NCBI RefSeq assembly: GCF_025962655.1 | Contig: NZ_JAGFPE010000001.1 | Location: forward strand, 1,054,001-1,118,000 | Direction: 5' to 3' | Length of the DNA: 64,000 nt | From: Candidatus Symbiopectobacterium sp. NZEC151 | GTDB lineage: Bacteria > Pseudomonadota > Gammaproteobacteria > Enterobacterales > Enterobacteriaceae | Part shown: positions 44,308 through 52,984 of the stretch, in pieces | Position numbering within the stretch: position 1 is the first letter of the stretch | Layout: each line of letters opens with the position of its first letter | Program-made: the position numbers and the translations under genes | Notes under the pieces: generated by a model | Told to the model about the DNA's origin: nothing | What the model saw: the letters and a program-made list of their open reading frames with translations, nothing else | The model's database searches: none

Positions 44308-45387
44308 ATGCACTATCGTCCGGTTTTAGACGCGCTTCGCCGCTTTGATCCGCCGCAGGCGTTGCAAGACGCCAAAGGCCCATTGATCAATCTGGCGCTC
44401 AATGAAAACAGTCTTGGCTATTCCCCGCTGGTCGCGCAGGCACTCGGCGCGGCGCTGACCTCCGCCTCGCGCTATCCCTCCACCTTCTGCGACGAACTGC
44501 GAGAAAAGCTGGCTCGCCATCACGATATTGACCCGCAGCGTCTGGTATTTGGCAGCGGCATTTTTGAGATACTGTCGCTGATCAGCGCCGTATTCGTCAG
44601 CGACGGGGATGAGGTGGTGATCCCCACGCCCTCTTTCGGCTGGTATAACCTGACCACGCGGTTGAACGGCGGTACCGTGGTTGCCGTGCCTTTATCCGAA
44701 CACGCCATTGACCTTGATGCCGTGCTGGCGGCTATCACGCCGCAAACGCGGTTGATCTGGCTATGCAACCCGCACAACCCGATGGGAACGATGGTTGCCT
44801 CGGGGGCGTTACAGGCGTTTCTCGCCAAGGTCCCTGCCGATATTCCCGTGGTGCTCGACGAAGCGTACCGTGAATATGCCGTGGCACCGGATGTGCCAGA
44901 TGGCATTGCGTTGGCCCGCCAATACGCCAATCTGATTGTGTTGCGTACTTTTTCCAAAGCCTATGGCCTGGCGGGGTTGCGTATTGGTTATGCGGTCGCC
45001 AGTGTCGAAACGGCCAGTCTGTTGCATAAAGTCAAAGTGCCCCCCAATGTGAATCATCTGGCCCAAATTGCTGCCAGCGCCGCGCTGGAGGATAGCGATT
45101 TTCTGGCACGCTCTGTCACACTGGTGCGCGAGGGATTGGCCGATTACTATGCCTGCTGTGAGGCGTTGGGATTCGACTATATTCCGAGTTTCGCCAACTT
45201 TCTGATGATCAACCTGGAACGTGATGGCGACGAGGCCGCAAACGTGTTTCTCGACGCAGGCATCGTGCTGCGCTCAGGCCGGGAAGTGGGCCTTCCCTCG
45301 TGGATTCGCGTGACGATCGGCAATGCCGATGAGAACCAGCGGGTATTCGCAGTACTGTATCAACTGGCCGCGCAACGTCCGGCATGA
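44308..45387 (+). CDS. HisC-like PLP aminotransferase
   Basis: 359 residues, fold type I, class II (histidinol-phosphate aminotransferase-like). LNENSLGYSPL is the family opening; LVFGSGIFEILSLI and the PLP-binding Asp (DEAYREY) are present, with the Schiff-base lysine in RTFSKAYGLAGLRIGYA. It is not in a his operon, so it is likely a paralogue acting on another amino acid. The start MHYRPVL is chosen by family length; an open frame begins 29 codons earlier. Confidence 0.85.
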   Translation: MHYRPVLDALRRFDPPQALQDAKGPLINLALNENSLGYSPLVAQALGAALTSASRYPSTFCDELREKLARHHDIDPQRLVFGSGIFEILSLISAVFVSDGDEVVIPTPSFGWYNLTTRLNGGTVVAVPLSEHAIDLDAVLAAITPQTRLIWLCNPHNPMGTMVASGALQAFLAKVPADIPVVLDEAYREYAVAPDVPDGIALARQYANLIVLRTFSKAYGLAGLRIGYAVASVETASLLHKVKVPPNVNHLAQIAASAALEDSDFLARSVTLVREGLADYYACCEALGFDYIPSFANFLMINLERDGDEAANVFLDAGIVLRSGREVGLPSWIRVTIGNADENQRVFAVLYQLAAQRPA

Positions 45388-45398
45388 CAGGAAATAAC

Positions 45399-45824
45399 AT
45401 GGAAATAATCAGAGTGGCAGAACCCTGGCAGCTCGCTGCCGTGCACTACCTCCGGATTCAAGTGGCGTTGAGTCTGGATATTGCTATTTCCGGTGAGATC
45501 GACGAAAAACCGGGCGATAACTGCGACTATCTGCTGATCATGGACGGTGAAACGCCCGTGGCTACCGGGCGTCTGCGTCATTATCACGGACAGGCAAAAT
45601 TCGAGCGGATCAGCGTTGCGGTTGGCTATCAGGGCAAAGGCATCGGCAGCCTGCTGATCCGTGAGATGGAAGTCTGGGCGGCAGAACTGGGGTTTACCCA
45701 GGTACTGATCACCAGCAAGTGGGACGTGCGCCAGTTTTATCTACAACTGGGCTATCAGACCGAAGGCGACATCATCGAGGGCGGCCTGTTCGCCTTGATT
45801 CGCGTGACCAAAACCTTGAATTGA
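45399..45824 (+). CDS. GNAT N-acetyltransferase (ElaA-like)
   Basis: 141 residues. The acetyl-CoA loop is ISVAVGYQGKGIGSLLIREM, with the closing WDVRQFYLQLGYQTEGDIIE. The substrate is unknown. It starts 12 bases after the HisC-like gene, AGGA seven bases before the ATG. An earlier in-frame ATG at 45384 overlaps the HisC-like stop codon. The two genes form a probable operon. Confidence 0.8.
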   Translation: MEIIRVAEPWQLAAVHYLRIQVALSLDIAISGEIDEKPGDNCDYLLIMDGETPVATGRLRHYHGQAKFERISVAVGYQGKGIGSLLIREMEVWAAELGFTQVLITSKWDVRQFYLQLGYQTEGDIIEGGLFALIRVTKTLN

Positions 45825-45857
45825 TGGGGCCCTAACCACAAAGGGCTCTACTCTCAC

Positions 45858-45941
45858 CGTCATTCCCGCGCAGGCGGGAATCTCTTGCAGGTGAAACGCG
45901 TTTCTTCTGGCAGAGATCCCCGGCTTTCGCCGAGGATGACG
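45858..45941. repeat. BIME-like pair of inverted REP elements
   Basis: A left unit CGTCATTCCCGCG-CAG-GCGGGAATCTC (45858-45884) is mirrored by a right unit GAGATCC-to-GAGGATGACG (45913-45941); on the opposite strand both begin CGTCAT. Each unit forms its own stem. It is in the gap between the GNAT gene and the convergent MFS gene. Confidence 0.6.
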
Positions 45942-45970
45942 AGAGGTAAAGCGACTCAGTGATCAATTTC

Positions 45971-45989
45971 AGGGCACCTCCGGTGCCCT
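45971..45989. terminator. Terminator-like hairpin next to the MFS gene end
   Basis: AGGGCACC-TCC-GGTGCCCT with short A/T-rich flanks on both sides. Probably the transcript end of the leftward MFS gene. Confidence 0.5.
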
Positions 45990-46006
45990 TTAAACGTTTC
46001 CCTCGC

Positions 46007-47302
46007 TTATGCCGTCGTGGTGCCTGACTGCGATCGCGCCTGCCACAGGGCAAGCACCAGCCACACCGCACCCGCACTGGCGTAAGCCACTGGCGCGACA
46101 TACATTGCCACCCCCAGGGTATAGCGATCGGACAACTGACCAACCAGCTCCGGACCAATCACACCGGCCAGGCCGGACGTCAATACGATGGAATAAGCCA
46201 TGGCGCTGTTACGCAAATGCGGCGGCACCGTTTCAACAATCAGCGTGGTCAAGGTTCCGGCGCTAAAGCCAAAGGCGGCAATCCCGGCCGCAATCCCCAC
46301 CTGCGCGTGTGACAGCGTCGGGCTGCTATAGGCCAACGAAAATGCCAACGCCGCCAGCAGTGAAGTGCTGGCTAAAAACAGCGGGAATCCCCAGCGATAC
46401 TGACGCAATAACAGGCTGGAAAAATACCCGCCAATCAGCCCCATTGGCAGCGTGTACAGCAACACCTGCGCCAAAAAACCTGATGCCTGCGGATTGGTGA
46501 GCGCAAAAACGCGATGCAAATAAGCCGGTATCCAGATTTGTACCGACATAGCGATAAAAAACAGCAACAAGGCAACCGTGTGCAGCACGTAGGCCGGAAA
46601 ACGGAACACCGCCAGACTGTCCCGTATCCCGGTTTTTTCGCTTATCGTGTTTCCCGGCTGCGCGCCATCCATCGCACCAATGGTCGGCTCTTTCACGCGC
46701 AGCAACAGCAGTACCAGCACAATACCCGGCAACCCCGCGACAAAGAACGCCGTGCGCCAGCCATACTCGCTGGCCAGCAGGCTACCGAGCGCAAGCGCGG
46801 CGGCGGTACCGATTTTATTTCTCAACATGTATAGCGAAAACACCACGTTGCGCCAACGCGGACGGTAAAGATCCGCCAACCAGCCCGGTGCGACGGTGTT
46901 ATAGGCCGCCTCACTGAAACCGGTGAGCACGCGCCAAAACAGCAAACCGATAAAACCGGCAGCCAGCCCCGTCGACAATGACGCCACGCTCCACACCGTC
47001 GCGCCAATCAATAACACCGTTTTACGACTAAACCGGTTCGCCAGCGTGCCCATAATCGGCGCACCAAGGATACCAGCCAGGGTGAACATGGAAGAGAAGC
47101 GCCCCATTTGCTCATCGCTGAAACCAAACTCCGCTTTGATGGGCGTCAGCAGGGAGGAGATAATGGCTGAATCCAGCACGCACACCACGCCCAACATCCA
47201 GATAAACGCCAGAGACAGGTGGCTACTTTGCTGCCACCCGGACGCCGCAGGCAAGGCCTGATAATACGAGTCACTCAATAATTCTTTTTGCGATACCGCC
47301 AT
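46007..47302 (-). CDS. MFS transporter
   Basis: About 431 residues and twelve helices. The loop 2-3 signature is FANRFSRKTVLLIGATVWSV. The N-terminus AFIWMLGVVCVLDSAIISSL resembles the spinster/anion-cation symporter groups. The start MAVSQKELL has GAGGG eight bases upstream. The substrate is unknown. It is divergent from an OruR-type AraC regulator, which is a likely controller. Confidence 0.85.
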   Translation of the reverse strand: MAVSQKELLSDSYYQALPAASGWQQSSHLSLAFIWMLGVVCVLDSAIISSLLTPIKAEFGFSDEQMGRFSSMFTLAGILGAPIMGTLANRFSRKTVLLIGATVWSVASLSTGLAAGFIGLLFWRVLTGFSEAAYNTVAPGWLADLYRPRWRNVVFSLYMLRNKIGTAAALALGSLLASEYGWRTAFFVAGLPGIVLVLLLLRVKEPTIGAMDGAQPGNTISEKTGIRDSLAVFRFPAYVLHTVALLLFFIAMSVQIWIPAYLHRVFALTNPQASGFLAQVLLYTLPMGLIGGYFSSLLLRQYRWGFPLFLASTSLLAALAFSLAYSSPTLSHAQVGIAAGIAAFGFSAGTLTTLIVETVPPHLRNSAMAYSIVLTSGLAGVIGPELVGQLSDRYTLGVAMYVAPVAYASAGAVWLVLALWQARSQSGTTTA

Positions 47303-47509
47303 GGCAATGCCCTCACCAATACTATTTTCAGTAATCCATCGGTCGTGATCGCTATTGTTTAATAACAGACGCTGACGGCAAAAGGACAATCCGTGCCACG
47401 GATAGATGAAAACAGACTTTCGTTAGCTGTTTTATTGCATTGCTATTGAGGGGATATCCTGATTACATTTTTAGTCATGATGACATCACCACAAAGCACC
47501 AGGTGAAAA

Positions 47510-48592
47510 ATGGAATCGCAACGCGCGGGTATGCTGTCGCCGAACAGCAGAGGCCCTGTCCCGGCACATCAACCGCTCGGGACCAATGACCGATTTTTTA
47601 CATTATTTCAAATATCAGGTTTATTACTCTCTTCAGCCAATAAATCTATTTTAACTGAGACATTGCAACAGCAATTTGCTATTTATCCTACACAGCGAGA
47701 TTGGTCATCCACTACCATTTCCTATCAGGAAATGCGTTATATTTTTGAGCATCTGTGGTTGGGAGAAGATAAAGACCGGAGCGCGTGTTTATTCAACCAT
47801 GCGGCGCGGATTAATTACACCAGTTTTGGTACGATCAGTCTGGCAGCAATGGCATTAAACAACGGTGAGGAAAGTATTCGTTTTTGTGCCAAACATTTCC
47901 AAACGCCGTGGAGTGCGGTGCCAGAAGCCAATCGCAATGGAGGCCTTAGCCTGCTGCACATTCCCAGATTTTACGATCCGGAGCTGCGCGCGACGCTTGA
48001 ACACTTTCACTTTGTGAACTGCTTTGCGGTTTCCCGTTCCCACACGCCGGGCATCCCTATTGCAGACAGCGTGCGCTTTACGCGCTCCTGCGGCATTGCT
48101 AAATCCACGCTTGAGCACTATTTCGGCTGTCCGGTTTTCTTTGATGAGGGGATCGCGCAAATCGATTTCTCACTCCAGTGGCTTAACCGCCCCACACCCG
48201 CGCTAAACAGTGCACTGCGTACGCAGGCCGAGCGGCTGGCGGCCACAGTGGCGGGCCGCATCAGGGATAAACACAGCCTGCTTCAGTTTTTGCAGGCACA
48301 TCTGGACACCATTCATTCTGCCGACGACATGGCGCGGCTGCTCAGCATCAGCCGCCGCACGCTGGCCCGCGTCCTCGATCAGCAAGGTGCCAGCTACTCC
48401 ATTTTGTCGCGTGAAGTGCGTCTCACCGAAGCCCGTCGCCTGCTGCGCAGCGGTGTTACCACAGAGCATATCGCCGAGCGCTTAGGGTTCTCTGATGAAC
48501 GCAGCTTCCGGCGCGCCTTTAAATCCTGGTGCGGGAGTAGCCCATCCGACTACCGCAGTGGTCAGGAGCAGTTTTTACATTCGTTGAAATGA
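47510..48592 (+). CDS. AraC-family regulator with arabinose-binding-like N domain
   Basis: 360 residues. The N-terminal half fits the Arabinose_bd/OruR-type domain (LWLGEDKDRSACLFNHAARI, then FDEGIAQIDFSLQWLNRPTP). The C-terminal AraC domain (~255-350) has SADDMARLLSISRRTLARVL and TTEHIAERLGFSDERSFRRA. AGGTG precedes ATG by five bases. Divergent from the MFS transporter with a 207-base gap; target and effector unknown. Confidence 0.85.
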   Translation: MESQRAGMLSPNSRGPVPAHQPLGTNDRFFTLFQISGLLLSSANKSILTETLQQQFAIYPTQRDWSSTTISYQEMRYIFEHLWLGEDKDRSACLFNHAARINYTSFGTISLAAMALNNGEESIRFCAKHFQTPWSAVPEANRNGGLSLLHIPRFYDPELRATLEHFHFVNCFAVSRSHTPGIPIADSVRFTRSCGIAKSTLEHYFGCPVFFDEGIAQIDFSLQWLNRPTPALNSALRTQAERLAATVAGRIRDKHSLLQFLQAHLDTIHSADDMARLLSISRRTLARVLDQQGASYSILSREVRLTEARRLLRSGVTTEHIAERLGFSDERSFRRAFKSWCGSSPSDYRSGQEQFLHSLK

Positions 48593-48620
48593 TCGCCAGT
48601 TACCCTGATGAGGAGTGGTT

Positions 48621-49685
48621 ATGTCTACCGTGCTATACCCAGAAAAAACCGTTGAGCAAACCGATGATGGCGGGTTTCGCCGCCAAAGTAACGCTTTCAC
48701 CAGCCGTTTCGGCACAGGCAGCCATCAACTGCCGGTCGAAGCAGGTCGCTACCGCCTGATCGTCAGCGCTGGCTGCGGCTGGTCACGGCGCGTTCTTATT
48801 TTACGTCGCCTGTTGGGGTTAGAAACGGCAATCTCCGTGGGATACGTATCGCATCGCGACAGCGACGGTTGGCTGTTTGCCGGTCAACCTGACGGCGTTG
48901 ATGCGGTGCTTGGCGTTAAACGACTCAACGATCTCTATCGCCGCACCATCCCTGACTACACCGGGCGCGGCACCGTACCGACGCTGGTCGATTTGAAAAC
49001 CGGTAAGGTGGTTAACAACGACTACCACACCCTGCCCTACGATCTCGAAACGGCGTGGGCTCCGTTGCACAGTGCAACGGCACCGGATCTTTATCCCAGC
49101 GCGTTACGTCCCGCCATCGACCTGCTTAACCAGCAGATTTTTGACGATGTCAACAATGGCCCGTACAAGATCCTGTTTGCCAACTCCCTGCTGGCCGCGC
49201 GGGTAGCCAAAAATATCTTTGAAGCGCGACTGGCCGATTACGACCACCGCCTGACGACCCGGCGCTATCTGTTCGGGGCCCAGATTACCGATTCTGACGT
49301 GCGCTTATTCCAAACATTGCTGTCGTATGACCGGGGATACCGCCCCAGCCTGCCTCCCGAACTGGGCACCGCGTTCGCCATCAGCGATTTTCCGCACCTG
49401 TGGGCCTATGCCCGCGATTTGTTTGCCACGCCGGGCTTTGCCGATGATGCCGATAAGGTTGCCACCGGCTTGTTGCCTCAGGCCGATGGCACCTATCGCT
49501 ATGGGTTTGGCACCGAACGCATCGCCAGCGTTACCGACGATGCGGCGCTGACGCGCTGGCAAGCCCCTCACCAGCGCGATGTATTGACTGGCTCACCGTT
49601 GGCCTCCGGCCCCGGCGGCGCTGGCACGGAGCGCTATTGGTCCTGGCTTGAGAGAACAGCCGCGGTGAATTCAACGAACGTATAG
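48621..49685 (+). CDS. Glutathionyl-hydroquinone-reductase-like protein with altered active-site motif
   Basis: About 354 residues of the xi-class GST/YqjG family. Matches include GRGTVPTLVDLKTGKVVNND and TTRRYLFGAQITDSDVRLFQ. The active-site CPWAHR of the family is changed to CGWSRR (SAGCGWSRRV); the nucleophilic Cys is kept but the Pro, Ala and His are not. It is also longer than usual at the C-terminus. The reaction in the family is reduction of glutathionyl-hydroquinones. GAGGAG precedes the ATG of MSTVLYP. A more canonical paralogue lies at 52985-53950. Confidence 0.82.
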   Translation: MSTVLYPEKTVEQTDDGGFRRQSNAFTSRFGTGSHQLPVEAGRYRLIVSAGCGWSRRVLILRRLLGLETAISVGYVSHRDSDGWLFAGQPDGVDAVLGVKRLNDLYRRTIPDYTGRGTVPTLVDLKTGKVVNNDYHTLPYDLETAWAPLHSATAPDLYPSALRPAIDLLNQQIFDDVNNGPYKILFANSLLAARVAKNIFEARLADYDHRLTTRRYLFGAQITDSDVRLFQTLLSYDRGYRPSLPPELGTAFAISDFPHLWAYARDLFATPGFADDADKVATGLLPQADGTYRYGFGTERIASVTDDAALTRWQAPHQRDVLTGSPLASGPGGAGTERYWSWLERTAAVNSTNV

Positions 49686-49760
49686 GTATGCAATGGCCGC
49701 CCAGCCTGGCATAGTAAAGGTTACAGATAACGCGTTGAATTACTTGCCGGGAAATCGCTT

Positions 49761-50525
49761 ATGGCGGCCATAAATCGCTGGACGCGGGAACAGTTACTGG
49801 TGGCTTTTACGCTCTACAGTCAGATCCCTTTTGGAAAATTGCATGCGCTCAATCCTGATATTATCCATTATGCAGGGTTGATTGGCCGCACACCGTCGGC
49901 ACTGGCGATGAAGCTGGTGAACATAGCCAGTCTGGACCCTTTTATTATCGAATCAGGACGTCGCGGTCTGACGGGCGCATCGAAAGCGGATCGCGAATTG
50001 TGGCAGGAGATGGATCGGGATAGCGATGCCTTTGAGCAGCAATGCCAATCCGCGATGACCACGCTGGAAAAACCGCTGACGGCGTTGCAAGAGACTCCCG
50101 CAGCAGATTTCAGTGGCAGAGAAAAAACCACCATCATCAAAGCGCGTGTCGGGCAGCAACTGTTTCGCAAACGGGTGTTGGACGCCTACGAAAACCGGTG
50201 TTGTCTAACCGGTCTGGAAGAGCCGATGCTGCTGGTTGCCAGTCACATCCGTCCCTGGAATAACGCGGTTGAACATCGCCTTGATCCGAGTAACGGCCTG
50301 TGCCTTTCCAGCTTGCATGATAAAGCCTTCGATCGCGGATTGATCACCTTTAACGATCACCTCGAACTGGTGCTTTCCCCCCGCATCAAGCAGCTAAAAA
50401 GCGCGGCGAGTGAACAAAGTTTCGCAAAATATGAAGGGCATGCGCTCAGGCTGCCCATCGCCTTTCCGCCCGATGTCAGTCAACTCGCGTACCACCGCCA
50501 GCATATCTTTATCGCTACGCACTAA
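49761..50525 (+). CDS. HNH endonuclease-domain protein
   Basis: 254 residues. The C-terminal HNH nuclease (~140-215) has CCLTGLEEPMLLVASHIRPW, then HRLDPSNGLCLSSLHDKAFD, carrying the His-Asn-His pattern. The N-terminal half (~1-80; WTREQLLVAFTLYSQIPFGK) is a conserved but uncharacterised domain found with this nuclease type. There is no neighbouring methylase or specificity gene. Either a solitary restriction-like nuclease or a remnant of a defence system. Confidence 0.82.
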   Translation: MAAINRWTREQLLVAFTLYSQIPFGKLHALNPDIIHYAGLIGRTPSALAMKLVNIASLDPFIIESGRRGLTGASKADRELWQEMDRDSDAFEQQCQSAMTTLEKPLTALQETPAADFSGREKTTIIKARVGQQLFRKRVLDAYENRCCLTGLEEPMLLVASHIRPWNNAVEHRLDPSNGLCLSSLHDKAFDRGLITFNDHLELVLSPRIKQLKSAASEQSFAKYEGHALRLPIAFPPDVSQLAYHRQHIFIATH

Positions 50526-50569
50526 ATCGCGTGAAACACGCTCCCCACAGGGAGCGCGATGCGTGTTGT

Positions 50570-51328
50570 TTAAATCTGGTATTCGGGCTCTAACCGTCGG
50601 TAGTAGCGGGCCAGAAACGCTTTGGTGCGCTCATGTTTCGGGTTATCAAACACCTGCTGTGCGCTGCCATCCTCAATGATTTTTCCCTTTTCCAAAAAAA
50701 GCACCCGGTTGGCAACCTGACGCACAAAATCCATCTCATGGGAAACAATGATCATGGTATTGCCCTCCAGCGCCGCCTGTTTAATCACATCCAGCACCTC
50801 CGTCACCAATTCGGGATCCAGTGCCGATGTCGGTTCATCCAGCAGCAAAATTTGCGGCTCCATCGCCAATGCGCGCGCTATCCCTACCCGCTGCTGCTGC
50901 CCACCGGAGAGGTGGCGTGGGTAATAATCAGCACGCTCAGCCAGCCCAACCTTTTTTAATTGGGCCATCGCCACCTTTTTTGCTTTTTCTTTCGGGTATT
51001 TTTTGACGATGGTTAAGCCTTCCATTACATTCTCCAGCGCCGTTTTTTGCTGAAACAGGCTGAATTGCTGGAACACCATGGCCGTGCTCTGTCGCAGACG
51101 AACCAAGTCACGACGCGGTAATGTCGCAAGATTGAACACCTCGCCAGCGATGGTCACTTCGCCGTGTTCGGGCTGTTCAAGGCGATTGATGCAGCGCAGC
51201 AGCGTTGATTTCCCCGCGCCCGAAGAGCCAATAATCGCCATCACGTCCCCTTTCGCGAGGTGGAACGAGATATCATTCAGGATGGTGTCGTTCTGAAAGG
51301 TTTTCGATAAATGTTTAATGTCGATCAC
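50570..51328 (-). CDS. Amino-acid ABC transporter ATP-binding protein
   Basis: 252 residues. Walker A GSSGAGKST (~34-42), signature LSGGQQQRVGIARALAM, Walker B ILLLDEPTSALDPE and switch His in VSHEMDFVRQ. Polar-amino-acid importer type (GlnQ/TcyN-like). Overlaps the permease gene by 14 bases. Last gene of a GST-binding protein-permease-ATPase operon. Confidence 0.93.
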   Translation of the reverse strand: MIDIKHLSKTFQNDTILNDISFHLAKGDVMAIIGSSGAGKSTLLRCINRLEQPEHGEVTIAGEVFNLATLPRRDLVRLRQSTAMVFQQFSLFQQKTALENVMEGLTIVKKYPKEKAKKVAMAQLKKVGLAERADYYPRHLSGGQQQRVGIARALAMEPQILLLDEPTSALDPELVTEVLDVIKQAALEGNTMIIVSHEMDFVRQVANRVLFLEKGKIIEDGSAQQVFDNPKHERTKAFLARYYRRLEPEYQI

Positions 51329-52058
51329 TGGCTATCGCTCCCTTATTGACCAGCGGACGCTCAGGTATCCGAATTCGGGCTTCTATTACTTTGATCAGCG
51401 CCTCAATAATAATGGTGAGCCCCCAATAAATCAGCGCCAGCGAGACATACACTTCGAAATAGCGATAGTTGCTGCTCGCCAGGATCTTGCCGCGCGCAGT
51501 TAATTCAATCACCGAACAGACAAATGCCAATGAGGTGCCCTTCAATAAACCGATCAAGGCGTTGCCTAAGGTGGGCAGTGCCACCACAAAGGCTTCTGGG
51601 ATCGTCACGCGTCTCAACACCTGAAGGGGCGTCATGCCCAGCGATTGGGCGGCTTCGATCTGTTTTTTATCCACCGACAATAGCGCGGCCCGAATACTTT
51701 CTGAATTATATGCCGCTTCATTGAGCGAAAAAGCCAATAACACAAACAGTAGCGTGGGAATATCATTGACGCTGTAATCGGTCTGGTTGTAATAATTGTA
51801 ATATTTTAGCAGGATAGGAATGCCGTAATAGGTCAGGTAGAGCTGGACAATCAACGGCGTCCCACGAATAAAAGAGACAAACACGCCCGCGCCTGAATTA
51901 AGCAACCAGATGCGTTTAATTCTGATTAACGCAATAGCAAACCCCAGAATAACACCGGCGATCATTGAAAACGCAGTGATCAACAGCGTTACCGGTAAAT
52001 ACTCCAGTAACGCCGGGATCTGCGTAAAAACCAATTTTATGTCAAAAATAGTAGGCAT
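51315..52058 (-). CDS. Amino-acid ABC transporter permease
   Basis: 247 residues with about five helices. The HisM/GlnP-type features are FVSFIRGTPLIVQLYLTYYG and the ATPase-contact loop EAAQSLGMTPLQVLRRVTIP. Cystine- or cysteine-type importers share this form, but the substrate is not certain. It follows the binding-protein gene by 17 bases. Confidence 0.92.
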   Translation of the reverse strand: MPTIFDIKLVFTQIPALLEYLPVTLLITAFSMIAGVILGFAIALIRIKRIWLLNSGAGVFVSFIRGTPLIVQLYLTYYGIPILLKYYNYYNQTDYSVNDIPTLLFVLLAFSLNEAAYNSESIRAALLSVDKKQIEAAQSLGMTPLQVLRRVTIPEAFVVALPTLGNALIGLLKGTSLAFVCSVIELTARGKILASSNYRYFEVYVSLALIYWGLTIIIEALIKVIEARIRIPERPLVNKGAIASDRH

Positions 52059-52075
52059 TCAGCGCAGACCTTCTT

Positions 52076-52918
52076 TTATTTGGGTGCGTAGTCGCCGTGG
52101 AAATATTTCTGACTGATCGCCGTTACCGTGCCATCCGCGATCAATTTCTGTAACTGCGCATTGATGTCGTTCGCCAGGATCTCTCCCTTCGTGCCTTTGG
52201 CAACCAGGAAGTAGCTGTAAGGCGCAGCGATAAGCCCGCTTTCTTCTTTGCTAAGCGGTATCACCTTCAGTTTCAGCTGGTACTCTGCGATGTACTGTTC
52301 CAGCATCGATTTATCAATCAACTGGAAGTCTGCTCTGCCACTCTCTACGTTCTGCAATACGGGTAACAGCTCCGCTTCGGTGTACTTCAGATTGACCGGA
52401 TTCTCTTTATGTTGCTGGTTATACTTTTCCAACGCGGTGGTGAAGTTGATACCCGGATTGACTTCCGTGGATTTCCCCAGCAGATCTTTCAAAGAATGAA
52501 TACTGTCATTTTTTTCACTGATGGCAATCACAAACTGGTTTTCAAATATCGGCTGCGTAAAAATGTATTTTTCTTTGCGCTGTTTGTTTTCAGCAAAGTT
52601 ATTTGCACCGACCTGAAAACGGTCGGAATCAAGTCCGGCCAATATTGAGGGGAATTCGGTGGTAGTAAAAGAGACTTTATATTGCGGCAGATGGCTGAAC
52701 ACCGCTCTGGCGAGATCAATATCATAGCCTACCAGCTGATTATCCTTATCAAAATAGGTAAAAGGTCGCGGGCCGGCCGAAGTGGCGACCACGATATTAA
52801 CCGGTTTATCCGTCGTGGCTGCGTTGACAGGGTCAATGCCATAAAAACCGCCGATAGCCACACCGGCACCCACTAAAAAGAACGACGCAACCGCGTGCCT
52901 GGTCATCTGTAAATTCAT
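52076..52918 (-). CDS. Amino-acid ABC transporter periplasmic binding protein
   Basis: About 280 residues. Signal peptide, then a type II binding fold (TSAGPRPFTYFDKDNQLVGY and DIDLARAVFSHLPQ) with FPSILAGLDSDRFQVGANNF. Resembles YtmJ/TcyJ-type cystine and sulfur-amino-acid binding proteins. The start MNLQMTRH has AGGA upstream. It lies between a GST-like gene and the permease. Confidence 0.9.
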   Translation of the reverse strand: MNLQMTRHAVASFFLVGAGVAIGGFYGIDPVNAATTDKPVNIVVATSAGPRPFTYFDKDNQLVGYDIDLARAVFSHLPQYKVSFTTTEFPSILAGLDSDRFQVGANNFAENKQRKEKYIFTQPIFENQFVIAISEKNDSIHSLKDLLGKSTEVNPGINFTTALEKYNQQHKENPVNLKYTEAELLPVLQNVESGRADFQLIDKSMLEQYIAEYQLKLKVIPLSKEESGLIAAPYSYFLVAKGTKGEILANDINAQLQKLIADGTVTAISQKYFHGDYAPK

Positions 52919-52984
52919 GGTTGTTATCCTGATCGTAAGAAATAGGTTGTTATCTCGCATCCACTATCATGCGCAATTGTCGTA

